From Paraspadella gotoi (taxonomy: Eukaryota; Chaetognatha): DNA of 64,000 bases. The notes under the pieces were generated by a model. That model had not been told where the DNA came from. It saw only the letters and a program-made list of their open reading frames with translations, and made no database searches. Position 1 is the first letter of the stretch; each line of letters begins with the position of its first letter. Location: positions 12,719,081-12,783,080 of the forward strand of contig CM119267.1 of NCBI GenBank assembly GCA_051294375.1, read 5' to 3'. Below are positions 12,963 to 24,335 of the stretch, one piece after another. The position numbers were made by a program, and so were the translations under genes.

Positions 12963-12964
<2 letters not shown>
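11880..12964. repeat. Doubled ~500 bp block with indel noise
   Basis: The segment 11,880-12,361 is repeated at 12,448-12,964 in the same order: GAACAGAACGGGACT, a GA tract (12,010-12,070 and 12,593-12,682), GAGCGTTTAG, GTGCGTTATCTATCGG, GATGGCTGATAACGG, and an AACGTGAGGACGACGAC end. Differences are mainly single-base gains or losses, often in homopolymers. That pattern fits long-read consensus errors and a possible false duplication, though a true recent tandem duplication cannot be excluded. Confidence 0.75.

Positions 12965-13008
<44 letters not shown>
12961..13008. repeat. (GAC)n trinucleotide repeat
   Basis: About 16 GAC triplets, giving poly-Asp, poly-Thr or poly-Val in different frames. 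The shorter version at 12,350-12,362 in the upstream duplicate merges into the purine minisatellite. Confidence 0.9.
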
Positions 13009-13009
<1 letters not shown>

Positions 13010-13109
13010 TGCCATCGTCTCCTTCGAAGTCGATCGTCGAAAATCTTCTCGATTTGTCTTCTTTATTCGACGATTCCCTCCTTTCAACAGAACAAGCAGC
13101 TTCCATGGA

Positions 13110-13143
13110 AACTATTTCCTCTCTTTCTCTCTCTGTCTCTCTC

Positions 13144-13174
<31 letters not shown>

Positions 13175-13177
13175 TTA

Positions 13178-13213
<36 letters not shown>

Positions 13214-13246
13214 TCTGCTCTCTCCACTCTTTCTCTCTCTCTCTCT

Positions 13247-13301
<55 letters not shown>

Positions 13302-13317
13302 TCTCTTCTCTCTCTCC
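13110..13317. repeat. (CT)n microsatellite, interrupted
   Basis: CT-rich tract with TCTGTC, TCTATC and TCTTCTC interruptions. Adjacent frames are repeat products. Confidence 0.9.
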
Positions 13318-13491
13318 AGCGGTAATTTTTTCAATGATTCTCCTCTCAGCTTCTCCCCCCTTTCCCCCGCGGCCATCTTCGGGGCACAACTTTTTTTTCG
13401 TTTTTCCCCATTTTCAAGAGCAAGGATATCAGAACATTTTCCAAATTCTCAAAAGCCCTCGCGAAAGGCCATCGTATCTGAGCGGTTCGAG

Positions 13492-13492
<1 letters not shown>

Positions 13493-13552
<60 letters not shown>

Positions 13553-13612
13553 GAGATGACGAGAGAGAGAGAGAGAGAGAGGAGAGGGAGAGAGAGAGAG
13601 AGAGAGAGACAA
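13493..13612. repeat. (GA)n microsatellite, interrupted
   Basis: GA-rich tract with a GATGAC interruption near 13,555. Downstream DNA to 14,680 is purine-rich and unassigned. Confidence 0.9.
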
Positions 13613-14682
13613 TGGATTCTGGCAAAATTGTGGGATGAACGCAGTCCATCTGCCGCCGAAGAGCGAATTTCAGGGTGGAGGCTGGAGGGTGAGCGGAGGG
13701 TGGGTTGCGACTGCGAGCGGTTTTTGTTGTTGTGATTGATTGTGCGAGAGTCTTCCTTTTTAGGGCATCGAACCTGAAGACTCATCTAAGCACACGCTTT
13801 CCTTAATCAATCGACGAGCACCAGGCGCCGTCGCTAACGTGGCACGGAAAAAAAATAAAATAAAAGAAAAAAAATGAATGGAATTTGATGCGAAGCAAAG
13901 AATTTTTTTTGAAGAATCGATTCGACGAAAAGAAGATTTACATCCAAGGACACGAGATGCACCGTTCTATTTTTCGATAGTGAAATGTTTGAGATTGACG
14001 AGCCACGTTCCTCTGCCACACTCGATCCTCTTTTCACGAGCGCAGATTCATTTTCCGTCCTAGGAATTTTCAGAATGACATTTTAACGATGGAAAAAGAA
14101 AATTGGGGGGGGGGGAGAAGAAAAAGAGGCGCACGCAATTTCGCCAATCAGAAAACAGAGAGACTCCCTCTGACGAGACGAGACGAAATTGAGGTGACAA
14201 GAGAAAGAGAAACAAACAAAAGACGAGGATAGGAAGAAAAAACTAGGGAGGTGGAAAATTGGAACGAACGGGCGAGGAAAAGAAATCAAAAGAAATAGAA
14301 TCACCGAATGGAAAGACAGAAAAAAAAAGAGAAACATTCTTGGGTGGCGAATCCTAAATTCGCCTCCCGTATAGCTTGGTGAAACTCAGCTCGTCCCATT
14401 GGCTTGGACAGCTTGGTTTGTTGATTCAATTCGAAGTTATTTCAAAGGAGTGAAATTCGTCGGTCGACGGGAGAAATCGAGGGAGTGAATGAGAGAAAGA
14501 GAGAGTCAGAGGCCGACAGTACATTGGTTTCTACTTTGGCAGGAGATGAAAGCATGAGACCTTAAATGACCTTTTCATAACTTACTTGAATCTGCCATGA
14601 CAAATTTTAAAAATAAATATTACAATTTCAATAATTTGTATGGCTATTCTTGATGGTTTTTCTTTCGTTTTGATGGTAAGTA

Positions 14683-14765
14683 AATTTATTTGAGGTTAAT
14701 GCAGACATGTTTCGAACAGAACAGAATAATGTTCGAATCATGTCTGCATTAACTCCAAATAAATT
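14683..14765. repeat. Long near-perfect hairpin, ~36 bp arms
   Basis: The left arm (14,683-14,718) and right arm (14,730-14,765) are reverse complements with only about one or two mismatches, and the loop is ~11 bases. The inner arms include ACATGTTTCGAAC, resembling the end of the hammerhead-like repeat found elsewhere in the window. A transcript would fold into a single stem of precursor-microRNA size; there is no evidence that it is processed. Confidence 0.75.
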
Positions 14766-15052
14766 CTTTGTGAACAATCAAAATTTGTTTTCTTAAATTA
14801 TGGCTATACTATATATTAAAACGGTTCAATGTTTAAACTAATTTTTTTTTAAAGTTAAAGTTTTAAAGTTATTTGGTGGTTTTTCGAAATATATTTTTTA
14901 TGAGTTATTATCAGATTTCACTACACTCTACTTCGCAATACAACTTTTTTAATTTTAAAAGTTTCCGTTCCAAAATTATTTATGTAGTTTTTTAGAAAAA
15001 ACGTACAAACAGACAGTTTTAACCGGATTAACTGACTGTTTGAAAAAAAGAA

Positions 15053-16154
15053 AACAAGTTTGAGCAAACAATGTCGGATCTGCCTACGATAATTAAGTGG
15101 TAAAAGGCTAACTTGGTCAACTTGCATAATTTAATCAACTTGCATTATTTGGTCAACTAGCATAATTTGGTCAACTGACATAATTTGTTCAACTGACATA
15201 ATTTGGTCAACTGACATAATGTGGTGAACTGGCATAATTTGGTCAACTGGCATAATTTTATCAACTGGCATAATTTGGTCAACTGGCATAATTTTGTCAA
15301 CAGGCATAATTTTGTCAACTTGCAGAATTTGGTCAACTGGCATAATTTGGTCAACTTGCAGAATTTGATCAACTGGCATATTTTTATCAATTGGCATAAT
15401 TTGGTCATTCAATCAATCAGAGAGAGATAGAGAGAGAGAAACTTTAAAAAATTCAAATAAATGTGTCTTTTGGTTTTCTAATTTGAACTCTTTTCCACTC
15501 CTACGATTCCATCAAAAAATTTATATCCAGCTTTATTACATACTTTCCTACCCACACACAAAATTCCATTTTAATTTATCTATCCAATTTTTAATAAACA
15601 TAATAATTATGAGTAAATTTAAGTATGAGACAAAAGTAAAAATAGTAAATATGACTTTTGTTTTTTACATTTTAACTCATTTCCACTCGCACGATTCCAT
15701 CGAGACTTTATATCCAGCTCAATCACACACTTTCCTACCATCATACAAAATTTGAAGTCAATTGCCTTATTCACTCACGAGCAATTGGCGTTCAAATAAT
15801 GAAATATATTTTTTTGTTTTTTCCATTTAAACCAATTTCCATTCCATCGAAACTTCATATCCGTTTCAATCACACAGTTTCCTACCCACACACAAAATTT
15901 CATACTAATCCATCCATCCAATCACGAGTAATTAGAGTTTTTTGCTAAGGGTGGACGGACAGACGGACGGACGGACGGACGGATGGACGGACGGACGGAC
16001 GGACGGACGGACAGACGGACTGACTGACATCACTTTTTTTGCCAAATTTATCATAATTCGAGGTTCTGATATGATAATAATGATTTACCGACAATATTTT
16101 GGGGTGGGACCGACAGACCGACAAAGTGAATTATAGATAAGCTGATCCGACTAA
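15053..16154 (+). mobile_element. Helentron-like non-autonomous element, copy B (full length)
   Basis: Begins AACAAGTTTGAGC and TGTCGGATCTGCC, continues through the 18 bp minisatellite, then tandem core repeats of ~150-175 bp (each with ATTCCATCGAAACTT and CACACACAAAATTTCA), a GACG tetranucleotide run (15,955-16,018), a conserved block to ~16,135, and a shortened palindrome ending GATCCGACTAA. There is no protein. It has the same order as copy E in the opposite orientation. Confidence 0.8.
15115..15405. repeat. 18 bp minisatellite inside copy B
   Basis: About sixteen copies of an 18 bp unit of the type AATTTGGTCAACTGGCAT. Since 18 is six codons, frames stay open on both strands and read as hexapeptide repeats, which is not evidence for a protein. 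Confidence 0.9.
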
Positions 16155-16159
16155 AAAAT

Positions 16160-16266
16160 TCTGATAATCGAAAAGAAAACAGGAAATCGTGTTTTTGTTG
16201 GCCGACAAAAATTTATAAGGGGAGAGAGAAACGCGCTCTTAACTTGATAAAAAATAGAGCACTCAC

Positions 16267-16307
<41 letters not shown>

Positions 16308-16645
16308 ATTGCTCTCTCTCTAAAAAAAAATAAGAGGAAGCAATTTTAACGGATTTTCTCTTCGACGATTCAAGAAAAAAAGGATTTTGGGGACTGAAGA
16401 AATCGGATGGGGACTGGGGGGTGTATGTAGAGGAATGAGGGTGTTAGATGGTTTAAGGGATAGATGGAACCTCCAATTTGACGGCGGTTATGTTGTAGAG
16501 GGCGTGGAAACGCGAAAAGAATAAGCGTGATACTTGGAAGAACGTGAGCCGAGCAACGCGTTGTCATGGAGACAATGCAAGAGAGAAGTTTAAAGAGAAT
16601 TTGTTGGCGTTGTGAAGTTGTATAGTGAACAGGGAGGGCAGAGAG

Positions 16646-16680
<35 letters not shown>

Positions 16681-16900
16681 AAATTAAGCCAAGAGACAAG
16701 ATTAAGGAAAGTAGAAATTAAGAAGAAGCGTCTTCGTTGAAGTAGGGACCGGGAAGAATTGTAAGCGAATATCGGAAAAAGGATTGGGATGAAGGCGTGA
16801 AAGAAAGAAAGAAAAGATATAAAAAGAAAAACGATATTAAGTTTGAAAAAACGAGTCCGTAAAAATTAGATTAGAAATATTAAAAGCATAAGGATCGAGC
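16160..16900. other. Unassigned, with CT and GA tracts
   Basis: A CT run at 16,268-16,305 and a GA run near 16,648-16,678, in an otherwise unassigned purine-rich stretch. The word AAAAGCATAAGGATCGAGCCTG (first part at 16,881) also opens the minisatellite blocks near 30,510 and 33,768. Confidence 0.45.
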
Positions 16901-16904
16901 CTGC

Positions 16905-16975
16905 TTTCGATGGTAACCAAATATTGATGTGATGATAACCAATAATTGATGCGATGATAACGAAATGACTGATGT
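16905..16975. repeat. ~21 bp minisatellite (GATGATAACCAAATGATTGAT type)
   Basis: Three degenerate units. Longer arrays of the same unit are at 30,530-30,810 and 33,795-34,075, all preceded by an AGGATCGAGCCT word, so this is a truncated member of that repeat family. Confidence 0.7.
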
Positions 16976-16977
16976 GT

Positions 16978-17575
16978 TGTGTTCGGAAGTCGGGCTCACC
17001 AATGAAGAGACAGTTATTTTTGTTATGGGATAGTGACAGAACCATTCAATATAAGCAGTCCCTGAGCTTCGGATCAGGCTGTAACACCATGTTAAAGGCG
17101 GGTTAAGCGCCCCATCCCTCTTCACTGCTAGGCGACCACCGGGCTAGAACCCCGGACCTTTGGGTTGGGAGGCAAATGACTAGCCTCCGGCACCAATGGC
17201 CGCTGATGAACGGTTGGTGGATTTTAGTCCCCCAGAAAATGTTCTTTTAAGGGTCTAGAAATGAACAGGCCTTATCTGAGCTGGGCTGAGCTGCCAATAC
17301 ATGTAAATCACTTGCAAAAAAACTGAACTTATGGTGGACTGAAATCCACCAACCGTTCATCAGCGGCCATTGGTGCCGGAGGCAAGTCATTCGCCTCCCA
17401 ACCCAAAGGTTTGGGGTTCTAGCCCGGTGGTTGTATGGCAGTTAAGAGGGACGGGGCGCTTAACCCGCCTGTAACATGGTGTTACAGCCTGATCCGAAGC
17501 TCAGGGACTGCTTACATTGAATGGTTCTGTCACTAACACATAACAATAATTACTGTCTCTTCAAACTGTTACTAT
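16978..17575. repeat. Inverted pair of SINE-like units
   Basis: The left arm (~16,990-17,227) and right arm (~17,337-17,573) are inverted copies separated by ~110 bp. The plus-strand right arm carries GGGTTCTAGCCCGG, close to a tRNA-type B box, and CTGTAACATGGTGTTACAG. A third, truncated copy is at 31,350-31,490. I read the unit as a tRNA-related SINE; the A box and target duplications are not clear. Confidence 0.6.
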
Positions 17576-17599
17576 CGTACAAACAAATAATTTTTTTAA

Positions 17600-18800
17600 C
17601 CATTAACTATTATTAACTTGCTTCATTTTTTAACTTGCATCATTTTTTCAACTTCCATAATTTTTTAAATTCGTATCATTTTTTTAACTTGCACCATTTT
17701 TTTTAACTCGCATAATTTTTGAAACTCTAAAAAATTATGCGAGTTGAAAAAACTTTCTAACTTGCATCAATTTTTTAACTTGCATCTTTTTTTCAACTTG
17801 CATCATTTTCTTAACTTGCATCATTTTTTTGACTGGCTTCATTTTTTTAACTTGCATCATTTTTTTATCTTACATCATTTTTTCAAATTGCATCATTTTT
17901 TCAATTTAATTATTAATCAATTAATTTATTAATTATTTAATTAAAACATTTATGAGTCATTTTTCATGCAAACTCATTTCCACTTCTCGATTCCATCGAA
18001 ACTTTATATCCTGCTCAATCACACACTTTCCTACCCACACACAAAATTTTATGAAATTGGTACAACCAATATAATAATTATCGATTCATTTAATAAATAA
18101 GCTATCTTGCCCCTGACTTAGGACAGTAGAATGGAGCACTCAAGAACAAAAAAAATATTTGAATGATCAAACAAGGATATTTAAATGTGAGATAGTATGA
18201 TTAACTAGTTCAAAAAATATTTTGTTCATATTGTTTCTGAAACAGAATAGTAAAATACAATATATTTGTAGTAATATTCTTATAAAATAATAAATTTTAA
18301 AACTTTTTTTAAAGATTCAGATTCTTCATAAAAAGTTCAATCAAAAATATAAAACATGTTATTAAAAATTATATCCAGCTTCGTCCTACCCAAACACAAA
18401 AAATTTCATCTCAATCTATCAAACCAATTATGATTAATTAGAGTTATTAATTATGGGTTAAAATTAGTAAAAAGATTTTAGTAAATGTGACTTATGTTTT
18501 TTTTATTTGAACTCATTTTCACTTGTACGATTCCATAAAAACTTTATATCCAGCTCAATCACACACTTTCTTGACCTCACACAAAATTTAATTCCAATCC
18601 ATCCCGAGGGGGGGGGAGATGGACGGACGGACAGACAGATAGACAGATGGACGGACATCATTCCTTTTGTATAAGTTATCATAATTCGATGTTTTGACAT
18701 GATTTAAGTGAATGAACGACAAGATTGAGGGGGCGGACCGACGGACCGACAAAGTGGATTATACAAAAGTCGGGATCTGCTGATAAGCAGATCCGACTAA
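17600..18800 (+). mobile_element. Helentron-like element, copy C (5' truncated)
   Basis: Contains the minisatellite in a diverged TTAACTTGCATCATTTTT form (17,605-17,905), core repeats with ATTCCATCGAAACTT (~17,990) and ATTCCATAAAAACTT (~18,530), a GACG/GACA run at 18,620-18,656, and a complete 3' end. The palindrome GGATCTGCTGATAAGCAGATCC is followed by GACTAA at 18,795-18,800. The AACAAGTTTGAGC end is missing. Confidence 0.75.
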
Positions 18801-19282
18801 CAAATACTAAACTATTTTCCTCTAGCTCCTTAACATAACTCCACCTTAATCCTCACTACAGCATTTCGTTTACGCGAAGGTGACGTTCATTCGTTTCTCT
18901 TTTGTTTTTGCGCTCTCGCGATTCACAGCGCCTCTTCCGGACAAACATTCATCTCGGGTCGGCATCCGGCGCCTCACGTGAAAGCCGGAATTTGTCTCCA
19001 TTGCCTTTTCCGGCGTCGGGCGGCGTCAGGCGGCGTCGGGCGTTTAAAAGCCGCTCGTGCGTTTTCTGGGCCTTTTGAGGTTTTCGTCCTCGTCATCGTC
19101 GTCGCCGTCGCCGTAAACGGCGACGCTTTGTTTTTTGAATAGATTTCAACGTCTTCTCTCTCTCCTTCCTCTCCGTCTTCGCTCTCTCTCTCCACTCTCT
19201 CTCTCTCTCTCTCTCTCCTTGCAGATTTCCCGCTTCAAAAGGCATCTTGTTTATTTGTCCCGACTTGACTTGACCTGATAGG
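18801..19282. other. GC-rich, CpG-rich island with CT tract
   Basis: The interval 18,880-19,140 is rich in CpG and has CGGCGTCGGGCGGCG-type repeats, a CACGTG word and CGTCGTCGCCGTCGCC, followed by CT-rich DNA at 19,155-19,218. In a mostly AT-rich window this could be the remains of a promoter or 5' untranslated region, but no gene follows that I can support. Confidence 0.4.
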
Positions 19283-21770
19283 CTCTGGTTAAAACTCGGC
19301 TGAAAAAATATATGCTCGATGGCGTCTGAAATTATGCCAGAAATGGCTAAAATTTTTAATCAATGTGCTAAAAATTATGCTAGATTTTTTTTATAATTTT
19401 CGTACACATGTATGAAGGAACAAAATAATTAATGTAATAATAAATGTCGTTTTGACTTTATTATTATTTCAAAGAAAGCCTAAATATTTAATACATTGTA
19501 TTGAAACTAAAAAAAACAAACGAAAAACAAACAAAAAACAAACAAAATAGCACTAGAATAATTTTTTTCTTATAATAGATACCTCATAGGAAGAGCCTAA
19601 TTTTAATTATTTTTTTATTTTTTTTATGCCAGTCCTGGAGGATGATGTCAATATCACTTGCAAAAACCGTTTTAAAATTCCTACAATAGTTCCGAGATAT
19701 AGTCATAAACGCATAAACGTCAGCCTTAAAAGGCAAAATTTATCAGAATAAAACTTTAAGTTTCTCTAAAGATTTCTGACGCGCTAGTACTAACTATTTA
19801 AAAAAAATGACAATGTTTCGCTGATTTCTTCAAGCATTTACCATAAATGAGTTATACGATGGGTACAACTGAAAGTGATATGTCTCTAGATGACAAAAAT
19901 TTTTTCTTCAAGTTTTATATTAAAATTTAAGTATTGTACCAATAGGATTAAGTGAGATATTTTGCCAAAATTTTTGAAAAATTTGTTCTGCGTAGTTCAA
20001 AACTTCAAATCCTTAGTTCTTTAATGGTAAAAAAAGTTATTTTCTTGAATAACTTTTGAAAGAAAAGAGATAGCAAGGTGGGCGTGGTATCAAATTGAAG
20101 CACTAATCATGGGACATCTTTCTAAAATAGTTTTATTACATTTTATCCATAATAAATTAGAGCATTAAAAATTTCAAAGAAAGGCATATGAATTTTTTTC
20201 TTTTTCTTTTGTAATTTGAAAAGGAAAGACTGAATTACATTTTGATTACCATTAAATTTTCTCTACTGCATAAATTTGCTTGTATTTTTCAGTTAAAGTA
20301 AAAAACAAGCACAAATTGTTGTAATAGCTTGATAAAATGTCTTTTTAAATATTAAAAATGATAAATATAAAAATGTTTTCAACTTGATATGAAAAGTCTG
20401 GATGTCTTCCTTCTTTTCTGTGAAAAAAAATTATCATTTTTCATTATCTTTAACGTGGCAAACAAAAAGCTTGACACTGGCTTGTTTATCATAATAAAAT
20501 TTAAAAAAAATTATATAGCTGGCGACATATTTGACAAAGCAAGACATTATTGTGTTTATTTGTATGGATAATTTTCTTTTAAATATAACAACCTTATACT
20601 AGGATTTTAATTCTGTTATTTATCATCCATTTTAAATTAAGAAAAAGAATTTCGCGAATAGCCATTGAAAGATTGATGTTAATTCGAATGGTTTCTTTAC
20701 TGCCCCATTTTCACAAGACATAAAAGGTCATGATTATCATGTCAGTATGTCCAGATTATCTGTACGCTTTCTACAACCTGCACTCTCGGCATCTCTTCTC
20801 CTTTTCTTCAAATGTATTATATAAAAAAAATTCTTTAGAGAATGATCAGTGTGGAGGATGCTATTGGTAAGCCTTAGTTACCCCACATACCGATGGAATT
20901 TTTAAACAAGGTTTTTTTTCCATTTATTCGAGACATAATACTAACTATTGGTTCTATTAATTTTACATTGCTTACATGATATTTTGCGTAATCAGAGAAA
21001 ATTTTAGCGTGTCAAAATTATGGAAAAAAAATAGTAAAACGTTCTGACTAAATAAAAAAAATATGGAGGAATCTACTTATAATAAAATATACATGCAAAC
21101 AAAAATGATATCAGTGAGTGATATAAATGCGTTCCTGAAAAATTTCTTCAACATCTGACAACACTTGAATAATCTCTTTCTCTTAATCAACTATATCTAC
21201 GCGGTAGAAGAATGAGCTCTTTTGTGATCATATATAGATTGGTTGAATTTTTCTATCATCAATGGAAGTGGCTTAAACGTGGCGCAGGATTGGCCATTCC
21301 TATGAAATCCAAATCTCGTCATCAGGATAGAAAATTAAGGAAAGAACAGTCAAAAATGATAATGAGTAAATAACAAAATTTTTTACGGTTATATACTTCT
21401 TTGTTTTGAGGATAAACGTTCAATTAATATTTTTGATTAGAAATTTAGAATTTCCAAATCTTTTTCTTTTGAACAATAAACGAGTATTGGGCTATTGGCG
21501 TGTCCAAGAATTGAATTCAATCGAGAAAGACCCAAAGAAAAAACATATGAACAGCACTTTTGAGGATGATGGTAGAAAAAAGTATATCTAAATTTTTCTG
21601 CTTATTTTCTCCATTTGAACTCATTACATGTAACAGCATGTAACTAGCATATCATAAAGATGATAAAATTATGCTAGATTGTATGCCATATGCTAGTTCA
21701 CTTTTTTGCTGGCTAAAGGGCCTGAAATTATGCCAGATATAGCATAGAGTATGCCAAGTTTTAACCAGAG
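19283..21770. mobile_element. 2.5 kb element with 18 bp TIRs, unclassified
   Basis: The termini are inverted copies of CTCTGGTTAAAACTYGGC (17 of 18 identical), and both subtermini contain TGAAATTATGCCAG. The interior is AT-rich with only short frames (for example 20,389-20,571 and 21,406-21,591) that I do not recognise. A segment of its interior (~19,850-20,980) has diverged relatives at 27,105-27,640 and 28,682-29,300. No clear target duplication is visible. Possibly a decayed cut-and-paste transposon. Confidence 0.5.
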
Positions 21771-22003
21771 ATTCTAAGAGTTTTCAACCGGTAGTCGGAT
21801 TTGGTAAAAATCTTCAATATTTTCTATATTTATGGTCGGATTTTTTTGAAACTTAATAATAGCAATATTGCCATCATTCTACATTGGCCGGTAAAAGAAT
21901 ATATTAAAAAAACCTCTGGCTTTTTTAGTCAGAGCTTAGTCCTAAGTTTCAGGAAAAAACAGATTTTTGCATTCAACAACAATTTTTTTTCAGTTTTAGT
22001 CGT

Positions 22004-22037
22004 ACATGTTTCGACTCTCTTTAAGAGTCTTCATCAG
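22004..22037 (-). ncRNA. Hammerhead-like motif, best-paired copy
   Basis: The minus strand reads CTGATGAA, a GACTC...GAGTC stem of at least five pairs, then GAAACATGT. The order (CUGAUGA, helix, GAAA, palindromic ACAUGU) is that of hammerhead ribozymes with a minimal stem III, as described in Penelope-like elements and retrozymes. One extra A sits between the CUGAUGA box and the helix, which departs from the canonical core, so catalysis is uncertain. Confidence 0.45.
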
Positions 22038-22836
22038 CGTCAAAAAACATTGACACTAAAACACAACGAAATGAAAAGATTATAACAATGTCTAAAAATC
22101 AACAAGTTTAACCCAGATCAATTACAATGACGATGGTATGAAATTTTGTCATCGTTTCAAGCTACTTTCAGCCTGATTTTTTACATATTTTGATTATCTT
22201 TCCGATCTTACTGATGAAAAACAGTCATGGTAAAGAGAACCTACGTTCGTTCGAATATAAGGCATATGTTAGTAATCAAACAGAGCAATAATTTTGGTCA
22301 CAAGATAAAGAATTATGCAAGAGAATGGCGTGAATAAGTTTTTCCGCGAGACTGCATCGCGAATTACATATTTTCTTGGCGCTTCTCCTTTCTGTCTTTC
22401 CCGCTTCATTTCATCACAACAAATGACATACTACATTCTATGTACATAGTTGTACATAGGCAAGAATTACAACAACAACAACCAACAATCTCCTCTCCTA
22501 AATTTTTCAATCGAGCGTCTCATTGATATTATCATTTCCTTCATTATTCAAAAGGAATCATTCCGGTTCGAGACGACAACGTCGACGACGGACGACGACG
22601 ACCACAACAACGACGACATCAATAAAAAAGTCATAAAAGCATAACGACGGCGTCGCGACCTTAATAACCGGAGACGAGACGCGAGCGACGCTGGCGACGC
22701 CTCCCTCAAAGAAACTCTGCTTCCGCCGGGCGTCGTCCGTGGATGCCGGAGGCGGGGAAGGACGTTACTGGGAGGCGTGGAGAGATTCTTGCTCTCTCAT
22801 GCGGCTTTTTTAGAGATTTTTATTCTTTCTGGCTTT
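22038..22836. other. Unassigned, with CGACGA-rich island
   Basis: AT-rich DNA to 22,550, then a CpG-rich island (22,565-22,800) with CGACGACG and CTGGCGACGCC words. No convincing coding frame; the poly-Asp/Asn frame is a triplet-repeat product. Confidence 0.4.
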
Positions 22837-23445
22837 CTTTATTTATTTATTTATTTATTTATTTATTTCTTTATTTATTTTTTATTTCTTTCTTTATTTT
22901 TTTATTTCTTTCTTTATTTTTTATATTTATTTCTTTATTTATTTATTTCCTTATTTATATATTTATTTCTTTATTTCTTTATTTCTTTCTTTATTTCTTT
23001 CTTTCTTTCTTTATTTTTTATTTCTTTCTTTATTTTTTTATTTATTTCTTTATTTATTTATTTCCTTATTTATATATTTATTTCTTTATTTCTTTCTTCA
23101 TTTCTTTCTTTATTTCTTTCTTTATTTCTTTATTTATTTCTTTATTTATTTCTTTATTTCTTTCTTTATTTCTTTCTTTATTTCATTTCTTTCTTTCTTT
23201 CTTTCTTTATTTCTTTATTTATTTCATTCTTTATTTCTTTCTTTCTTTATTTATTTCTTTATTTATTTCATTCTTTATTTCTTTCTTTCTTTCCCTATTT
23301 ATTTCTTTCCCTATTTATTTCTTTATTTCTTTCCCTATTTATCTCTTTTCCTATTTATTTCTTTCCCCATTTATTTCTTTCCCTATTTATTTCTTTCCCT
23401 ATTTATTTCTTTATTTCTTTATTTATTTATTTCTTTATTTATCTC
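22837..23445. repeat. (TTTA/TTTC)n tetranucleotide tract, ~600 bp
   Basis: A long mixture of TTTA and TTTC tetranucleotides, grading into CCCTATTTATTTCTTT units and ending in CTCCC-rich DNA to 23,470. The long frames of Phe, Leu, Ser, Ile and Tyr across it come from the repeat, not from a membrane protein. Confidence 0.95.
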
Positions 23446-23479
23446 TCTCCCTCTCCCTCCCTCCCCCCCTCTCTCTCCG

Positions 23480-23890
23480 CTCATCATAAGTAAATAACGA
23501 TACTTAGATCCTTCCCCCTGACGCGTCTCTCGTCTCGCATCGACCGCCCCCCCCAACGCCCCCTTCCGCCCGAAAACCAAAAAACTTCATTTATGGTTCG
23601 GAATTCAGCAAAATGGTTTCGCCGCTCGAAGATCAAATGATTTATTTTTCACGAAAATTGAGAGCCCGCCGTCGCGGTTACGGTAGCGGCGGCGGAGTCG
23701 ATATCGGTGGCGATATACTTAGCGGCTGCAGTGGCCGTTGACGACGTTGTTGACGACGCTTTAATGACGATTTCTACTCTGCAAGTTTTTCCTTAAATTT
23801 TTTGAAGTTCTTATGTCAATATATCGTCGTATTTGTCATCGGCATCGCCGTCGTCGTCATCGCGGTCGTTCCCCTTCTAAGGAGTTCGCA
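23480..23890. other. GC-richer unassigned segment
   Basis: CpG-rich words (CGGTAGCGGCGGCGG near 23,680, CGACGTTGTTGACGACG near 23,740, CGTCGTCGTCATCG near 23,850) precede a CT tract. No supported exon. Confidence 0.4.
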
Positions 23891-24029
<139 letters not shown>

Positions 24030-24335
24030 CCAAGATTGACGAGAAGCCTCGATGCCCTCATCATGAGAAATAAGTTTCAAAGCGGTTATAAGAAAAACCA
24101 AAGCCCACTGGACCATCTCTTTCGACTGACAGAGACAATTTATCAGGCATTCAAGGGAAAAAAGTGTGTTGTCGGCCGTTTTCTTGATGTAGAGCTGGCA
24201 TTTGACCACCTTTGGTGGAACGGACTCCTGTATAAATGGATAAAGAAAAACATGCCACCGAGGATGCTAAGAATCGTAAGCCACTTTCTTACGGTCCGTA
24301 ACATAATAGTTTATGAAAAAAATCAGAAATCACCT

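Noticed and set aside
15131-15412. Hexapeptide-repeat protein (IMPVDQ type), and resemblance to a CRISPR array
   Set aside because: The 18 bp unit is contiguous with no spacers, is open on both strands, and is a fixed internal part of a non-coding transposon family.
22743-23493. ~240-codon hydrophobic frames resembling multi-pass membrane proteins
   Set aside because: Produced by TTTA/TTTC tetranucleotides; overlapping frames give the same kind of residues.
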